A stretch of DNA of 64,000 bases from Euborellia annulipes (lineage: Eukaryota > Arthropoda > Insecta > Dermaptera > Anisolabididae): positions 1-64,000 of the forward strand of contig JAKCPI010004278.1 in NCBI GenBank assembly GCA_023213315.1, in the 5' to 3' direction. Below are positions 21,542-32,916 of the stretch, piece by piece. The position numbers were made by a program, and so were the translations under genes. The notes under the pieces were generated by a model. That model had not been told where the DNA came from. It saw nothing but the letters and a program-made list of their open reading frames with translations, and ran no database searches. Positions within the stretch are counted from its first letter, which is position 1. Each line of letters begins with the position of its first letter.

Positions 21542-22060
21542 GGCCCTCGGGCTTGGTGTAGTTGGTAGCACGTCTACCTCCTATACCAAGGGTCGCAGGT
21601 TCGGACCCCAGGCAGACCGATGATTTTATTCAAGACATTTGGATACCCAGGGGCGCCGGAACGAATTTGAATCAGGGGGGGGGGCAAAAAAACTTTTTTA
21701 GAAAATTAAAATAATTTAATATGTTCAAATAGTATAAAACAAAAACAAATCTACTATAAAACTTTAAAAATTTTAAATAAAATCACAATTTTAAAGAATT
21801 TGCTAGTGATTTTATCAAAAATTTTTGGAAAAAATTTGGAAAAAAATGAATTTCTTACTCTTTTAATTTTTTTTAATTTAGAAGATTTTATTTTTCAAAA
21901 GTAAAAATATATCATTTTTAAAAATAAATGAAATAAAAGAAGACATATTGCCCCCTCTGCCTCCCCCCCTATAGGATGCCAGGGGGGGGAATGTACCCTG
22001 CCCCCCCCCCAGTTCCGGCGCCTATGTGGATACCCAATGTGAATTTATCATATTTAAAAA
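21542..22060 (+). repeat. tRNA-derived SINE, interrupted
   Basis: GGGCTTGGTGTAGTTGGTAG (A box) and GGTTCGGACCCC (B box) form the tRNA-like head; the body resumes after the hAT-type insertion at 22027. No paired acceptor stem, so not a functional tRNA gene. Confidence 0.72.
21648..22026. mobile_element. Non-autonomous hAT-type element inside a SINE
   Basis: Ends CAGGGGCGCCGGAAC and GTTCCGGCGCCTATG, with exact TGGATACC duplications (21640-21647, 22027-22034). It splits the SINE beginning at 21542. G and C runs sit just inside the ends. Confidence 0.86.
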
Positions 22061-22810
22061 AAAAATATGGTGTGATCCGTCGCGATCCGGTAGATAATTG
22101 TGTTCTGTGCTTGTCACACCAGATTTTTGTATCGATATATATATATATATTTAATCACGATTTTTCGAGTTTCCGCACCAAATCTTCATCGTCTAGAGTT
22201 AAGAGAAAGTAAAAATTCAAGTGTATTCATGATATATTTATTTATAATTTTTTAATTTGCCTTTTATCCAATTAAATTGAAATAAATTTCTCGCCTGGGA
22301 AGTACCTTGACCATTGACACCAGAAGCCAATGAGCCAGAGGTCAAGGGCGATATATTTATTAATGTTAAAGGTAAGATTTGTTAAAATCATGTATAATAT
22401 ATGAATTTAATTCGATTAATTTAATTTTTATGTAGCTCTGATGAAGGTTCTGGCGGAAACGATGTAGATGCTCATCTCGTAAGCAAAAACAACGCTCTCA
22501 ATAAAAAATTAAAAACAATGACGTATCTAAAAGGAACCAAGAACAGAAAAACCAAACCAGAATTCGAAAAGATTAAATATTTTTCACACATTTAAGGAAA
22601 AATGTCAAAAATGAATGAAATCACCACATAAATATAATTTCTGATTTTCCTTAATCGGTTTTTTTTTTAACCAGTTTTTTGACAATTTTCCTTTAACTAT
22701 CTTAAGATAATCTTTTTTACTTCCTTTATTCAAGTAAAGATCCACCTCTCAACAACATCTTCACTTTAGTAACAAGTGGGCCTGTGGCACAAGCATTTGC
22801 CCGGATCAAG

Positions 22811-22843
22811 ATGAAATCAATTATTTTCATTTTAATTTTAAAT
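22811..22843 (+). CDS. Gene 2 exon 1: start codon and signal-peptide core
   Basis: ATG at 22811 begins [11 protein letters not shown], followed by donor GTGAGT in phase 0. Together with the next exon it makes a clear signal peptide with a likely cut after FALA, which fixes this start. Confidence 0.78.
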
Positions 22844-25800
22844 GTGAGTAAAGAGCAACAATTACTTTGGATTTATAATTATTAGTGAATCTATTTTTTC
22901 TAGAGTTTCGCTTTGGCTCAAATAACTCCATCAAATCGTAAAATATCGACTTTGAAACGAATATCTAATCGAGAGTTCATAGATCAACAACAACAACAAA
23001 ATGAGGTAAGAAATCTATCAATGGTTACAAATAAATCATTTCTTGAATTGTATGTGGCGTCATTTGGGCAAGGCAAAAGAGGGCAGGTGCCCCCCCTCAC
23101 AGGGCGCTATCGCTGACGTCTTCCTAAATATTATAATTTTGATATAATTGATCAAGCACTCTCCTAGTGCTGATACTTATGCAGATTTAATAACTTGTCT
23201 GCAACAATTAGTCGAAGAATCCATTAGTAAGCTTGTCATTTGGATTGTCTGCCTTCAGGCTTGCAAAATAAAACGACCTATGGTATTGTTATATAAACAA
23301 ATAATAATGTAGTATTAATTAACATGAAGTTCATTTTTTTAACCCTCTTGGCTATTAAGACTTTATTATACAGAGTGCCCGGAAATAACAGGTATCTAGA
23401 AAAGGAGATGAAAAAATAAGACTTTTTGTTCCTATAAACTTAATATGCCCAGAGGCTTCGTTTTCAAGATACAGGGGGTCAAAGTTGAATTTTTTTTTTG
23501 TTTTTTGCTAATATCTCGAGAACCGTTTGAGATACAATGTTTACACTTTACACATAAAACAAGCGGAATAATGAAGATAAATGGTGTACAGAAGCTAAAC
23601 ATTGTATCTCAAACGGTTCTCGAGATATTAGCAAAAAACAAAAAACAAAATTCAACTTTGACCCCCCTGTATCTTGAAAACGAAGCGTCTGGGCATATTT
23701 AGTTTATAGGAAAAAAAGTCTTATTTTTTCATCTCCTTTTCTAGGTACCTGTTTTTCCGGGCACCCTGTAGAAATAACATGAAGTTCGAATTCAAAAAAA
23801 TCTGGTGTGACTGGTCGCACCCCTTGGTAAGAGAAAGTTGTGTTCTCTGCAGAGAACAAGCACACTTGTCCCACCAGATTTTTTGCGTCGAGTTATATTT
23901 AGTTTTCACCGATATACATGTATTAGAATTCAAGATGTAATAAAATTTATAAACATGGAAAATATTTATATTCTGTTACCATGGCAACCATTCTCTTTTC
24001 TTTCCTATAGAGAACAAGAGTAAAGTGGCCCTCGGGGCTTGGTGTAGGAGTAAGCGTGCTAACCTCGTATACCAAAAGTCGCGGGTTCGGGCCCCAGTCA
24101 GTCCGAATGCCTGGACCCCAATATAGATATATTTAAACATACGAGTATCGTTAAAAGTCTTAAATAGAAATGCCTGAACACCAAATTGATTTATTAATTA
24201 CAACGGTTATCGTCAGTGTCCTATATGGCCTAAATTGCCAAAAAGCTGTGTGAATGTGTGTGAGTGTGAATGAGAAAAAAGTGTGAATGTTTAAAAAAAA
24301 AAAAAAAAAAAAAAAAACCCTTGATAGATATTCATTCAAGAATTTTAAATCCAAAAAAAGCATGTTAATATTTGAAGAAATAGAAGAATTAAAATTTTTT
24401 TTTGGGGGGGGAGGGCTGTCGAATTTCAAAATACTCTGAAACAACGATTTTAGATTTTTATCTAAGGAAGGATTTAGTGAAGAAACCAAATTGATATCTC
24501 TCCTGGTTAAAAAAAATTTTGAATTTACCTCTCCGACTCCGCCCTCTCTGTATTTCGCCAATCAGCGCTATCCCTGAGGCCTGATTGGTTGTTTCACACA
24601 TCGGACACCTCTTAAGCGCTTTATATATAAGTATATATATATAGTATTATATATATATGATAGTGACAGAATAAAAGTTAAGATCATGCTAAAAGAAGAA
24701 AGAAAATAATTTTTTTGTTTCTTTTTAGGATGAATTGGGATGATTTTTCCATCATCCCTGTTTCCGACGAAACTCCACTAGCTACTTCCATTCCTGTAAG
24801 ACAACTATCAATTAATTTACCACCAAGATTACAAACACCAGGAAATAAAAAGGAGGGTTTATGCCCTTCTGGGGCCACCGGCCAATTCCCCTACCCTGAG
24901 GAGTGTAACAAATTTGTCAATTGTTGGAAGGGCAGAGGCATGGTGCAAGTGTGCGCCCCAGGGACCTTATTCAACTCCGAGACCCTTCAATGCGATTGGC
25001 CAGCTAAAGTCAAATGTCTCACTGATAGCCTTGCAGCGCAAAATCTCAGTGCCTACTCGCAAATAGAACAACAAAAGCACAAGAGTAAGCACTCTGCACT
25101 CTACGATATCTGCAAATTAAAAAAAGAAATGCACAAAGGATTTTTAACTTTGCCCATCAACCGTAGGTTGGACAAGTAAAGTTAATGTAATCGTAAAAAA
25201 AATCGAAATTTTTCTGAAGCTGCCAAAATGCGTTTTGAGGCCCCCTGAATCCATTTAAGAAGTTTTTGGAATGATGTCTGTGTGTCAGTCTGTGTGAGTG
25301 TGTGTGTATGTGTGTGTGTTTGTGTATGTCCGTGGTAATTTTTTTCGTCAACGAAAACTCAAAAACTATTTGTTCAATTGTTTTGAAATTTTGCACCCAT
25401 AAACTAGGGGTAGAGGCCAAGAACTGAAAAGCTTTTGGTAAACATTGGACCTCTAGGGGGGGGGGGTCAAATATTTTTTCTTACATAACCTATAATTTTT
25501 TTTATATATTCAGAAACTAGACTTCCTCTCGAGTAAAATGATATATAACATGTATAACATCGGACCATTAGGGGGCTCTAGGGGGGGACAAATGTTTTTT
25601 TCTTGAATAGTGGGTGAGCAAAGTTGTGTGCTCGGCTTTGTCCGACCCTTTATTTTGTTATCGATATATAATATATTTATAGTACATCTGAACACAATCG
25701 GTAAAATTTATAATCAAGCATAGGAATAACATTTATATTTTTTTTGTCCGCGAGTTCGGATCCCAGCCAGTTCGATGAATATTTATTATACCAAAATGAT

Positions 25801-28800
25801 TAATTAAATGATTGGGACATCCAGTAAATTTTATTTTAATTTTTTCAAATTCGGTTCTAATGAAAATGATATACTCTTTTCCTGTATCTAATGATGATTA
25901 AAATTTATAAATAAATAATTATTTTTCAATTTAAATATTTGAAGGTTTACTACCTACTTCTAAGATCCGCACTTTGGAGTTGACGATTTTTATATTATAA
26001 AACTAGCAGCGCAGCTCCCCTGTACCCTCCTTGCCTTTTCTTAAACAAGTCCTGCAATTTTTCAGTCAGCTCGTTTCCTTTATTATTAATAATAAAAATA
26101 CATATCTGGCTTATTAAAAAATAACACTTTCTTATCTTAAAAAAATTACATTGTTCCTTTTATCCAATCTCTTCTTTGCTAGGAAGAATACCCTGGGTTT
26201 GAAAAGGGACTCTCGAGTAGCCTACTCCTTTCGAGGAATGCATCACTGAGAGGGGACCTTCCAAAGAATGGAATATCACAGCAACACCCTCTCTCTCTTC
26301 ATACAGTTGACTGGAGACTATTGGGGTGGGAAAAAAAAATTAAAAATTAAAAATAAAAATTTTTTTATTGACCAAAAGAAAAGAAAAAACAACTATGCAC
26401 CAGGCATATACATTTAGTTGAACAAAGTTTAATAAAAAAAAATTCATGGTGTCAGACGAAGTCTTCAAACCAATGACATTTTGATGGCATCAAGCGAGAG
26501 AAGGTTCCTTAATATGGTTCCGGGATTTATTACATAATATTGAGGGAAAAGTTTAAAAAAAAACCCTCACAAAAGCCTTGGGGTGGGAAATATATACATT
26601 TCCTATGGGAGAAATAGTAACTTTAGGAATTAATAATTCAAAAAGTTATAGGAATTTCGGGATGAAAATAATTTTCCTGACATCCATAGAAGGTCCTCTT
26701 TAAGCATAAAAAATTTAGTTTCAAAATTTTAACGGGAAATTGCACAAATAGAGCGTGACAGACGGACATTAGCGAATTATATATACGTATAGGCCTAGAT
26801 ATATATAGATTAGGAAACGAGGGGGGCTCGCTGGTGTAGTGAGCTAGGTTTTCGGCTTCTACAAAGGAGATCCGTGTTCAAATCCCTGACGTGCGGGATT
26901 TTTCATTAAATAAAAAAATATTTATTTAATGTAAACAAATCCTCAAGCAGGCCCTGGATTGGAATATTGAATCTTACCACAATAGCCCCCAGGCAACTCT
27001 ACGAGGAGAGGGAGTTGCTGTGACATCCCGTCCTGTGGAAGGGACGTAAAGAAGGTTCCCTCTCAGTGATGCATTCTTCGAAACGAGTCGGTGCTGAGGG
27101 AGTCCCTCCTCAAACCAGGACATCCTCCATAGCATAGAAGAGGTTGGATATAAGGAGCCGGTTGGAACCTGAAATAAGGATTAGTTCACTAGCTAGAGAC
27201 GAGAGCAGGAGGAGGAGCTAGAGATAGGACATGATGTAACTTCACGGGGTGCCGGTAGATGGCTACTGCCAGAGGCCGGTTGAGTTAGATGTGTGTGTCT
27301 TCGTACACGAAAGCACCTCGGGTAAATATACGGGGATCCCGATAGGAATTTTAAAATAAAATATTATATAAAATAAAAAGATTAGGAAACGAATCTTCGT
27401 AACAGTTTATAACATTTTTATTATCTTCTAGATGTATTTTTGCTGGACGAGAGAATTTCAAATAGGTTTGTGAGAAAGAAGAGGGCTCAGTCGGTGTGTG
27501 CCTCGGCAAATGGTCTCTTCCCACACCCAACAATTTGTTCGAAATTTATCCAATGTTGGCACGGCCAAACCTATGTTAAGGACTGTCGTCCAGGGACCTA
27601 TTTCAACCCAAAAGCATCAGTATGCGATTGGCCCTTTAATGTTGACTGTCGCGCGGTTGCAGGTATTTCTTTCCTATTCTTGTATTTGTAAATCAAATTT
27701 TACTTTTATTTTTATTTATTTTATCTACAAGTGCCAAATCGTTCAACAAGAAAATGCGGACGAGTTTTCGTTTCTGCACCTAATTCTCGTATCGTTGGAG
27801 GAAGGAAAGTTCTGTTCCCAGGAACTTATCCTTGGCAGGTACTTTTTTCATTATTATTGACGTATCAGAGATTAGCTATTGGTGAATGCCTCACAGTGTT
27901 TTTACCCCCCGCCGGCCTAATGAATTGAAGTTTCTTTTTTTTATTTTAGGCATCGATGCGATTAATACTTCAAACTAACGGTCCAACCAAGCACAGTTGT
28001 GGCGCTGTTATCATCAGCAGTAATTACCTTCTGACAGCTGCCCATTGTTTCAAATATCACAAATCTCATTATAAAGTTAGAGTCGGCGATCACAACACAA
28101 ATGTGGGTTTTATGTTTTAATGTTTCCATTTAATTTTTTTTTTTTTCTTTGAAGTGTTCTTGGAGAAAATAAAGCACCAGCCTTTCTTTCCAATTTATTT
28201 CGGACAGCCTAATGACGTCATCCTCCATGCATGTTTTTTTATTCATGTCCGAAATATTTGCAGAATAATTTATTGGAAAGCAAATCGCTGGTTTTCCAAA
28301 TCGGACAATTCTCCAATTTATCAAATTTTTTTTTACTTGTCAGGCTATGGATGAACAAGAGCAACAATTTTCAATCAAGGAATATTATATCCATGAATTG
28401 TATAGTGGGTCACCAAATTGGTTGAACGACATCGCCCTGATCAAAGTGGAAGGACGCATTAAAATGGGGACTCATGTCCAACCAATTTGTTTGCCCTTGA
28501 CGCAACCGGAGCAGAATACTCAGTGCGTAATCAGCGGCTGGGGCCAAACTACATTTGCAGGTGACTCTTCTAACATCTCTAACATTTTTTGTAATTTCTT
28601 TCGTCAGCGGCGGATCCAGAGGTGTTTATCAGGGGGGTAATCTGGAGTGACTGGTCGCACATCACACATTTTTTTCTTAATTTCGGTAATTTAAAGGCGC
28701 ATTCTGTACTTGTTTGCCAGAATATAAATACAAATCAAATTTTTAAGTATCTATATATAATAATTGCGGTGTGTCCGTCTGTCCGTCCGTCTGTCCGTCT

Positions 28801-30850
28801 GTCCGTCTGTCCGTCCGTCTGTCACGCTCTGTTTGACCTACTTCCCGTTGGAATTTTGAAACGAAATTTTGCAGTCTTATAGAGGACGTTATGGAGAGTC
28901 CAGGAAAAATACTCGGGTCCCAAAATTCCTATAACTTTTTGAGTTATTAATTCTTAAAGTTACGATTTCTCCCATAGGAAATGTATAGAGAAATATTTAA
29001 GTATTCTTTGCAGTTGTGTATTCTTTGAATGTAAACAAATCTTCAAGCAGGCACTGAACTAGAATACGTAGTAATAATTTTCTTTTCCTTAAATAGAAAT
29101 GCCTGAACCCCAAATTGATATATTAATTACAACGGTTATCGTCAAAGTCTTAAATGGCTTAAGTTGCCGAAAAGACTGTGTGAATGAGAAAAAAGTGTGG
29201 ATGTTTAAAAAAAAAAAAAAAAAAAAAAAATTCTTTTCATAATTAAGAAAAGGCGAGGGTCCGCCCCAGGCGGGCCCGAGCCAGCTGGTGGGGGGGTCCA
29301 GGGGGGCGTAGCCCCCCTGTCTAGATGCCAGCCAGTTTCTCATAATTAAGAAAAGGCGAGGGTCCGCCGCAGGCGGGCCCGAGCCAGCTGATGGGGGGTC
29401 CAGGGGGCGTAGCCCCCCTGGCTAGACGCGAAGCCCGCCGAAGGCGGGCGGCGGCTAGTTAATTTTTAAAATTTTACATTAAAAATACATTTTTTTTTTC
29501 GAAAAAAAGTATTTTTTTACCCCTTTATCCCCCCTGTATCCGCCCTTGTCAGGGGCCCAACCAGGGGGGAAGTTGTGTTCTGTAATTGTCACACCAGAGT
29601 TTTTGTGTCGACTCTCAATAATAATTCGAAATCCAAGGGACTAAAAGAAAAATTCGAATTATTAAATTTTTAATTAGAAAAACAGGAAAAATACTGAAAA
29701 CGACAAAAAAATAAGGGAGAGAAACTTCTGCCCTGCTAGGAATGGAATTCGAATTATAATGAGGGTAAGTAGCCTAGTTCGAATTATAGAACCTTCTCTC
29801 CCCCTATTGTTACAAAAAAGATTACGAACGTATCAAAATATGCAGCATTTTTTCGATTTACCGAAGCTCTCTAAAAACGAATTAGTAAAAAACTACTAAT
29901 TCATAGTGAATAGTTACTTTTTTAAGATATGCTAAGTAGACCAGCAGTAAATAGTGGATATCCACCTTTTCAATTAGTAAAAAATATTACTTTTTCAATT
30001 AGTGAATTTTTCACTATTAATTAAAAAAAATTTGGAATCTATTTGTTTTGACTTAACATATATTTCCTGCAATTTTTAACAAAAAATACAAGTTATCTCA
30101 ATATTATTATTTATTTGTATTATTATTACTTAAATAAAGCCTTATATTGCCAAAAATGTCTTTATTAAGGAACCGATCAAACAGCTGGTCGGCCATGTTG
30201 GCTTCTCAGACAGCCGGAATTGAATGAACTACTTTTTGAATTAGTAAAAAATAACTAATCTAAAAGTAACGAATAAACTTACTAAATATATTAGTAGATT
30301 CTACTCAAAATGACTAAATTTGATGTAATTTTCTTACCTACTATTTGAATGAGTAAAAATTCTACTAATTCGTTTTAAGAGAGGAGGTTTACAGCGAATC
30401 GACTATATATTTAATATAAGGTATCTTATGTTCATGCTGCAATTAGAAAATGACTTTGAATGGATTATTCTTTATTTTTAACCAGCTGGGATTAGTCAAC
30501 ACCTTCTAGCAGCTTCGGTTCCACTTCTTTCCGTACAGACTTGCAGCCAGGCCCATGGATCAAATTTAAAAGATGGAATGCTCTGTGCAGGATATTTAGA
30601 AGGTGGCGTTGACACGTGCGGAGGAGATTCAGGAGGACCTCTGGCTTGCCTCATTGACAGTGAGCATCTCCCCCGCCCCATTACTCCTTTTCTTTCACCT
30701 TTACTGAGCGATCGCTCTTCTATTGCAGATGCTTTCACCCTGGCTGGACTTACGAGTTGGGGCGCTGGATGTGGATTACCCAACAAACCGGGCGTCTATA
30801 CGAATGTTTATAATTATTTATCATGGATCTCTTCAAAAATCAGGAATTAG
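22811..30850 (+). CDS. Gene 2: short tandem paralogue (signal peptide, 2 x CBM14, trypsin)
   Basis: Seen: nine exons giving about 497 residues once one extra base in the third is set aside. Order is a signal peptide ([11 protein letters not shown] joined to SFALAQ), a Gln-rich stretch, CBM14, CBM14, then trypsin activated at NSRIVGG. The triad is TAAHC, NDIALIK and GGDSGGPL, with GGVDTC for S1 Asp. Intron positions in the trypsin domain equal those of gene 1. Inferred: a tandem duplicate that kept the ends of gene 1 and lost the SRCR, lectin, kringle, LDLa and PAN middle, or the ancestral short form from which gene 1 grew. Probably a secreted chitin-associated trypsin-like enzyme. The name and substrate are unknown. 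Confidence 0.84.
22904..23005 (+). CDS. Gene 2 exon 2: end of signal peptide, Gln-rich propeptide
   Basis: Acceptor TTTCTAG and donor GTAAGA, phase 0. It encodes [15 protein letters not shown] then a QQQQQ run. No domain is recognised after the signal peptide. Confidence 0.75.
23371..23768. mobile_element. Long palindromic MITE with TA flanks
   Basis: CAGAGTGCCCGGAAA to TTTCCGGGCACCCTG, TA on both sides, with arms of about 180 bases nearly perfectly complementary. TA duplication suggests a Tc1/mariner-mobilised foldback. Confidence 0.7.
23794..24027 (+). repeat. Hairpin repeat plus X-box tail
   Basis: Hairpin 23794-23884, then a tail with GTTACCATGGCAACC near 23976 that ends exactly where a SINE begins (24028). 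Confidence 0.7.
24028..24318 (+). repeat. tRNA-derived SINE with poly(A)
   Basis: Head GGCCCTCGGGGCTTGGTGTA with B box GGGTTCGGGCCCC, body AATGCCTGGACCCCAATAT, tail GTGTGAATGTTT and an A run. Full-length reference copy in this window. Confidence 0.78.
24729..25084 (+). CDS. Gene 2 exon 3: CBM14 module 1
   Basis: Acceptor TTTTAG and donor GTAAGC, exit phase 1. The core CPSGATG ... CDWPAKVKC is nearly identical at DNA level to the exon at 79-453. GATGAATTGG has one base more than GATGATTGG there, putting the exon 1 nt out of phase with exon 2. Confidence 0.8.
26826..27355 (+). repeat. Second SINE-like family, forward copy
   Basis: tRNA-like head GGGGCTCGCTGGTGTAGTGA with GTGTTCAAATCCC, then the same GAGCCGGTTGGAACCTGAAA to CGGGGATCCCGATAGG body as at 8385. 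It ends about 70 bases before the CBM14 exon at 27432. Confidence 0.65.
27432..27662 (+). CDS. Gene 2 exon 4: CBM14 module 2
   Basis: Acceptor TTCTAG and donor GTATTT, phase 1 to phase 1. [32 protein letters not shown] and CDWPFNVDC are diverged from the matching gene 1 exon. Confidence 0.87.
27732..27838 (+). CDS. Gene 2 exon 5: activation site
   Basis: Acceptor CTACAAG and donor GTACTT, phase 1 to phase 0. [17 protein letters not shown] gives the light-chain Cys and the Arg cleavage site; YPWQ ends the exon as in gene 1. Confidence 0.89.
27950..28102 (+). CDS. Gene 2 exon 6: trypsin, catalytic His
   Basis: Acceptor TTTTAG and donor GTGGGT, phase 0. It encodes [18 protein letters not shown] then VRVGDHNTN. 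Confidence 0.9.
28344..28560 (+). CDS. Gene 2 exon 7: trypsin, catalytic Asp
   Basis: Acceptor TTGTCAG and donor GTGACT, phase 0 to phase 1. WLNDIALIK carries the catalytic Asp; HVQPICLP and CVISGWGQT follow. Confidence 0.9.
28770..28823 (+). repeat. GTCCGTCT minisatellite
   Basis: Alternating GTCCGTCT and GTCCGTCC units, inside a gene 2 intron. Confidence 0.8.
29088..29231 (+). repeat. SINE 3' part, same family
   Basis: Only the body and tail (AAATGCCTGAACCCCAAATT to GTGGATGTTTAAAA) are present. In a gene 2 intron. Confidence 0.7.
29238..29430 (+). repeat. GC-rich tandem duplication
   Basis: Two copies of about 100 bases (CATAATTAAGAAAAGGCGAG ... GGGGGGCGTAGCCCCCCTG) in an otherwise AT-rich intron; a piece of the same GAAAAGGCGAGGGTCCGC motif occurs at 952. 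Confidence 0.7.
30486..30659 (+). CDS. Gene 2 exon 8: trypsin, catalytic Ser
   Basis: Acceptor AACCAG and donor GTGAGC, phase 1. [11 protein letters not shown] then [14 protein letters not shown], with the nucleophile Ser and S1 Asp intact. Confidence 0.9.
30729..30850 (+). CDS. Gene 2 exon 9: trypsin C-terminus and stop
   Basis: Acceptor ATTGCAG, phase 1. [29 protein letters not shown], then TAG at 30848. The 69-nt intron upstream is open in frame, as at the same site in gene 1. AATAAA lies near 31069. Confidence 0.9.
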
Positions 30851-31145
30851 TTGAGAGATCCTTGAAATTGGTTAGATAACGAATAATATAGTGTTTATAT
30901 TTTCTTCTTAATATCTCGATTGTTGTTTATTTTTTATCTACCCATGAAATAAGGGTACAAAAAATCTAAAATACTCTAACTATTGCTTACGAATATTTTT
31001 AGGCCCACTCAAATGCAAACCATTAAAATATCTAGCAATAAGATAAAATGGACTTGCTCCACTTTCAAAATAAACTATCGACGATGCTCTGAGAATACCT
31101 CCTATCTTGCAGAGGGCACCAAAAATGTTTTGTTAACAGTCAACA

Positions 31146-31392
31146 TGCCCACGGGCTTGGTGAAGAGGTTAGCGTGCTAACGTCGTATAACCAAAGTCGC
31201 GGGTTGGGAACGATGATTTTATTTAAGCCATTTAGATACCAAATGGCTTAAATAAGAATGCCTGGACCCCTAATATGTATATTAATCAATAACGGATATC
31301 ATTTAAAGTCTTATATGGCCTGAGTTACCGAAAAGACTGTGCGAATGTGTGTGAGTGTGAATGAGAAAAAAGTGTGTGTTAAAAAAAAAAAA
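31146..31392 (+). repeat. tRNA-derived SINE with poly(A)
   Basis: Head GGGCTTGGTGAAGAGGTTAG, decayed B box, body and A-rich tail as in the copy at 24028. Confidence 0.74.
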
Positions 31393-32916
31393 TCATTGTG
31401 TGGTTTTATGAAAGCACGATGCAAGTGAAACTTTTTTCGGATCGTAGGCGTTTAACTGAAAATATTCAGAAAATTATTCAATTAAGGGTATTAAAATCGC
31501 GTTTTTAATCTTAACTTAATAATTGGAAAATGGGAAATCAATAGACGCATGTTAAAAACTGAGAACAATATTTATTTAGCAAATGAAGATTTGAATCATT
31601 TTAAATTTTTTGAAAATTATATTTTATCAATTTAAAAATTGAATAATTAAATCTCACAATTATTTTTTTATAATTTGTTATATATATTAAAGGAAAAAAT
31701 TTGAAAGGATCAAATAAAACATGTCTTTATATTCAATAGCAAAATTGTTCAATCATGGGTACTTGGGTTGTCGAGTACCCGTCAAAATTTATATGGCGTT
31801 TTTTCAGCACCCTAAATATAATAGAGGTAAGAGAAGGGATATGGTATCGAAAATAAAGTATCGATACTTGTACTTGGTATCGTATCGATAGGAAAGTATC
31901 AGAAGAAAAGTATCGATACCAGTGGGTATCGAGTATTTTTTCTTTTTTTTTTTTAAGTCTTTTCTGATCGCCAGGGCTTCCTGGAGGATCATCCCCTCCC
32001 CCCGTCCCCTCCTGGGTTGAATCGCAGCGTAAAGTGTACTAAACTATTTTCACGTAAAGTTTTATTGATATAGGCTACTTTTTAGAGAGTATGAATTTTA
32101 ATCAAAATCGTTAGAGCGAATTTTGAGAAAAATAACTGAAAAAATACATCAGTAAAGTACTAGTACCCTTTGGCTGATGTGATTGAAATTTCTTGAAATA
32201 CTTGCGACATAGTTACTTGGCTCAAGTATAAAATTTGAGTACCGAGAGTTTTTTCGTTTTTGAGTAATTCCCATTAACCCACATTTTTTGATATTTCCCT
32301 TGAAATTAATTTAATTTATTGTGAAAAAATCCTAAATTTCAAGAAGATCGATTCCAGTTAAAAGATCAAAACATAATGTTTATGTAAATTTCTCTGAAAG
32401 AGATTTTATTGCTTTTAAATGGCTGTTTGATTGCTTTTCTTGAAATTGCCATTAAAAGGAGGCGATTCCCTTTTAGCTTGAATTTGACGTCATTTTCACA
32501 ATCATTTGAATGAATTTCAACTGAAATATCAAAAAAATGTGGATTAAATTAAATAACTCAATAAGGAAAGAACTCTCGATACTCAAATTTTATACTTTAG
32601 TTAAGTGTTAATGAAGGGCGGTGAAGAGGTGTTTCTCGGGGGGGGGGGGGGGGGGGGTAATCGGATAATCTGGTGTGACTCGTCGCACAGCACACTATTT
32701 TTTCTTAATTTCGGTAATTTAAAGGCGCATTCTGTACTTGTTGGCCAGAATATAAATACAAATCAAATGCAGAATAAGCAGTCGAAACGTTTTTAATAAA
32801 TATAAATAAATATATTTATATATAATAATAATAATAAATTATTTTTATTAATTAATTATTTATAATAATATATTTTTAATAAATATTCTAACTAATTTTT
32901 AATAAATATTTAATAC

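Larger units (their letters stand above)
20920..22810. other. Spacer between the two tandem protease genes
   Basis: It holds the 3' end of gene 1 with AATAAA signals near 21053 and 21114, a tRNA-derived SINE from 21542 split by a hAT-type element, a degenerate hammerhead-like motif near 22446, and AT-rich sequence with no coding signal. Gene 2's promoter should lie just before 22811; I see no clear TATA box or initiator. Confidence 0.6.

Noticed and set aside
21542..21615. Functional tRNA gene
   Set aside because: A and B boxes are present but there is no paired acceptor stem and the sequence recurs with a common 3' body and poly(A), so it is a SINE head.
28770..28823. CRISPR-like or regulatory array
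   Set aside because: Simple GTCCGTCT/GTCCGTCC minisatellite without spacers, in an animal intron.
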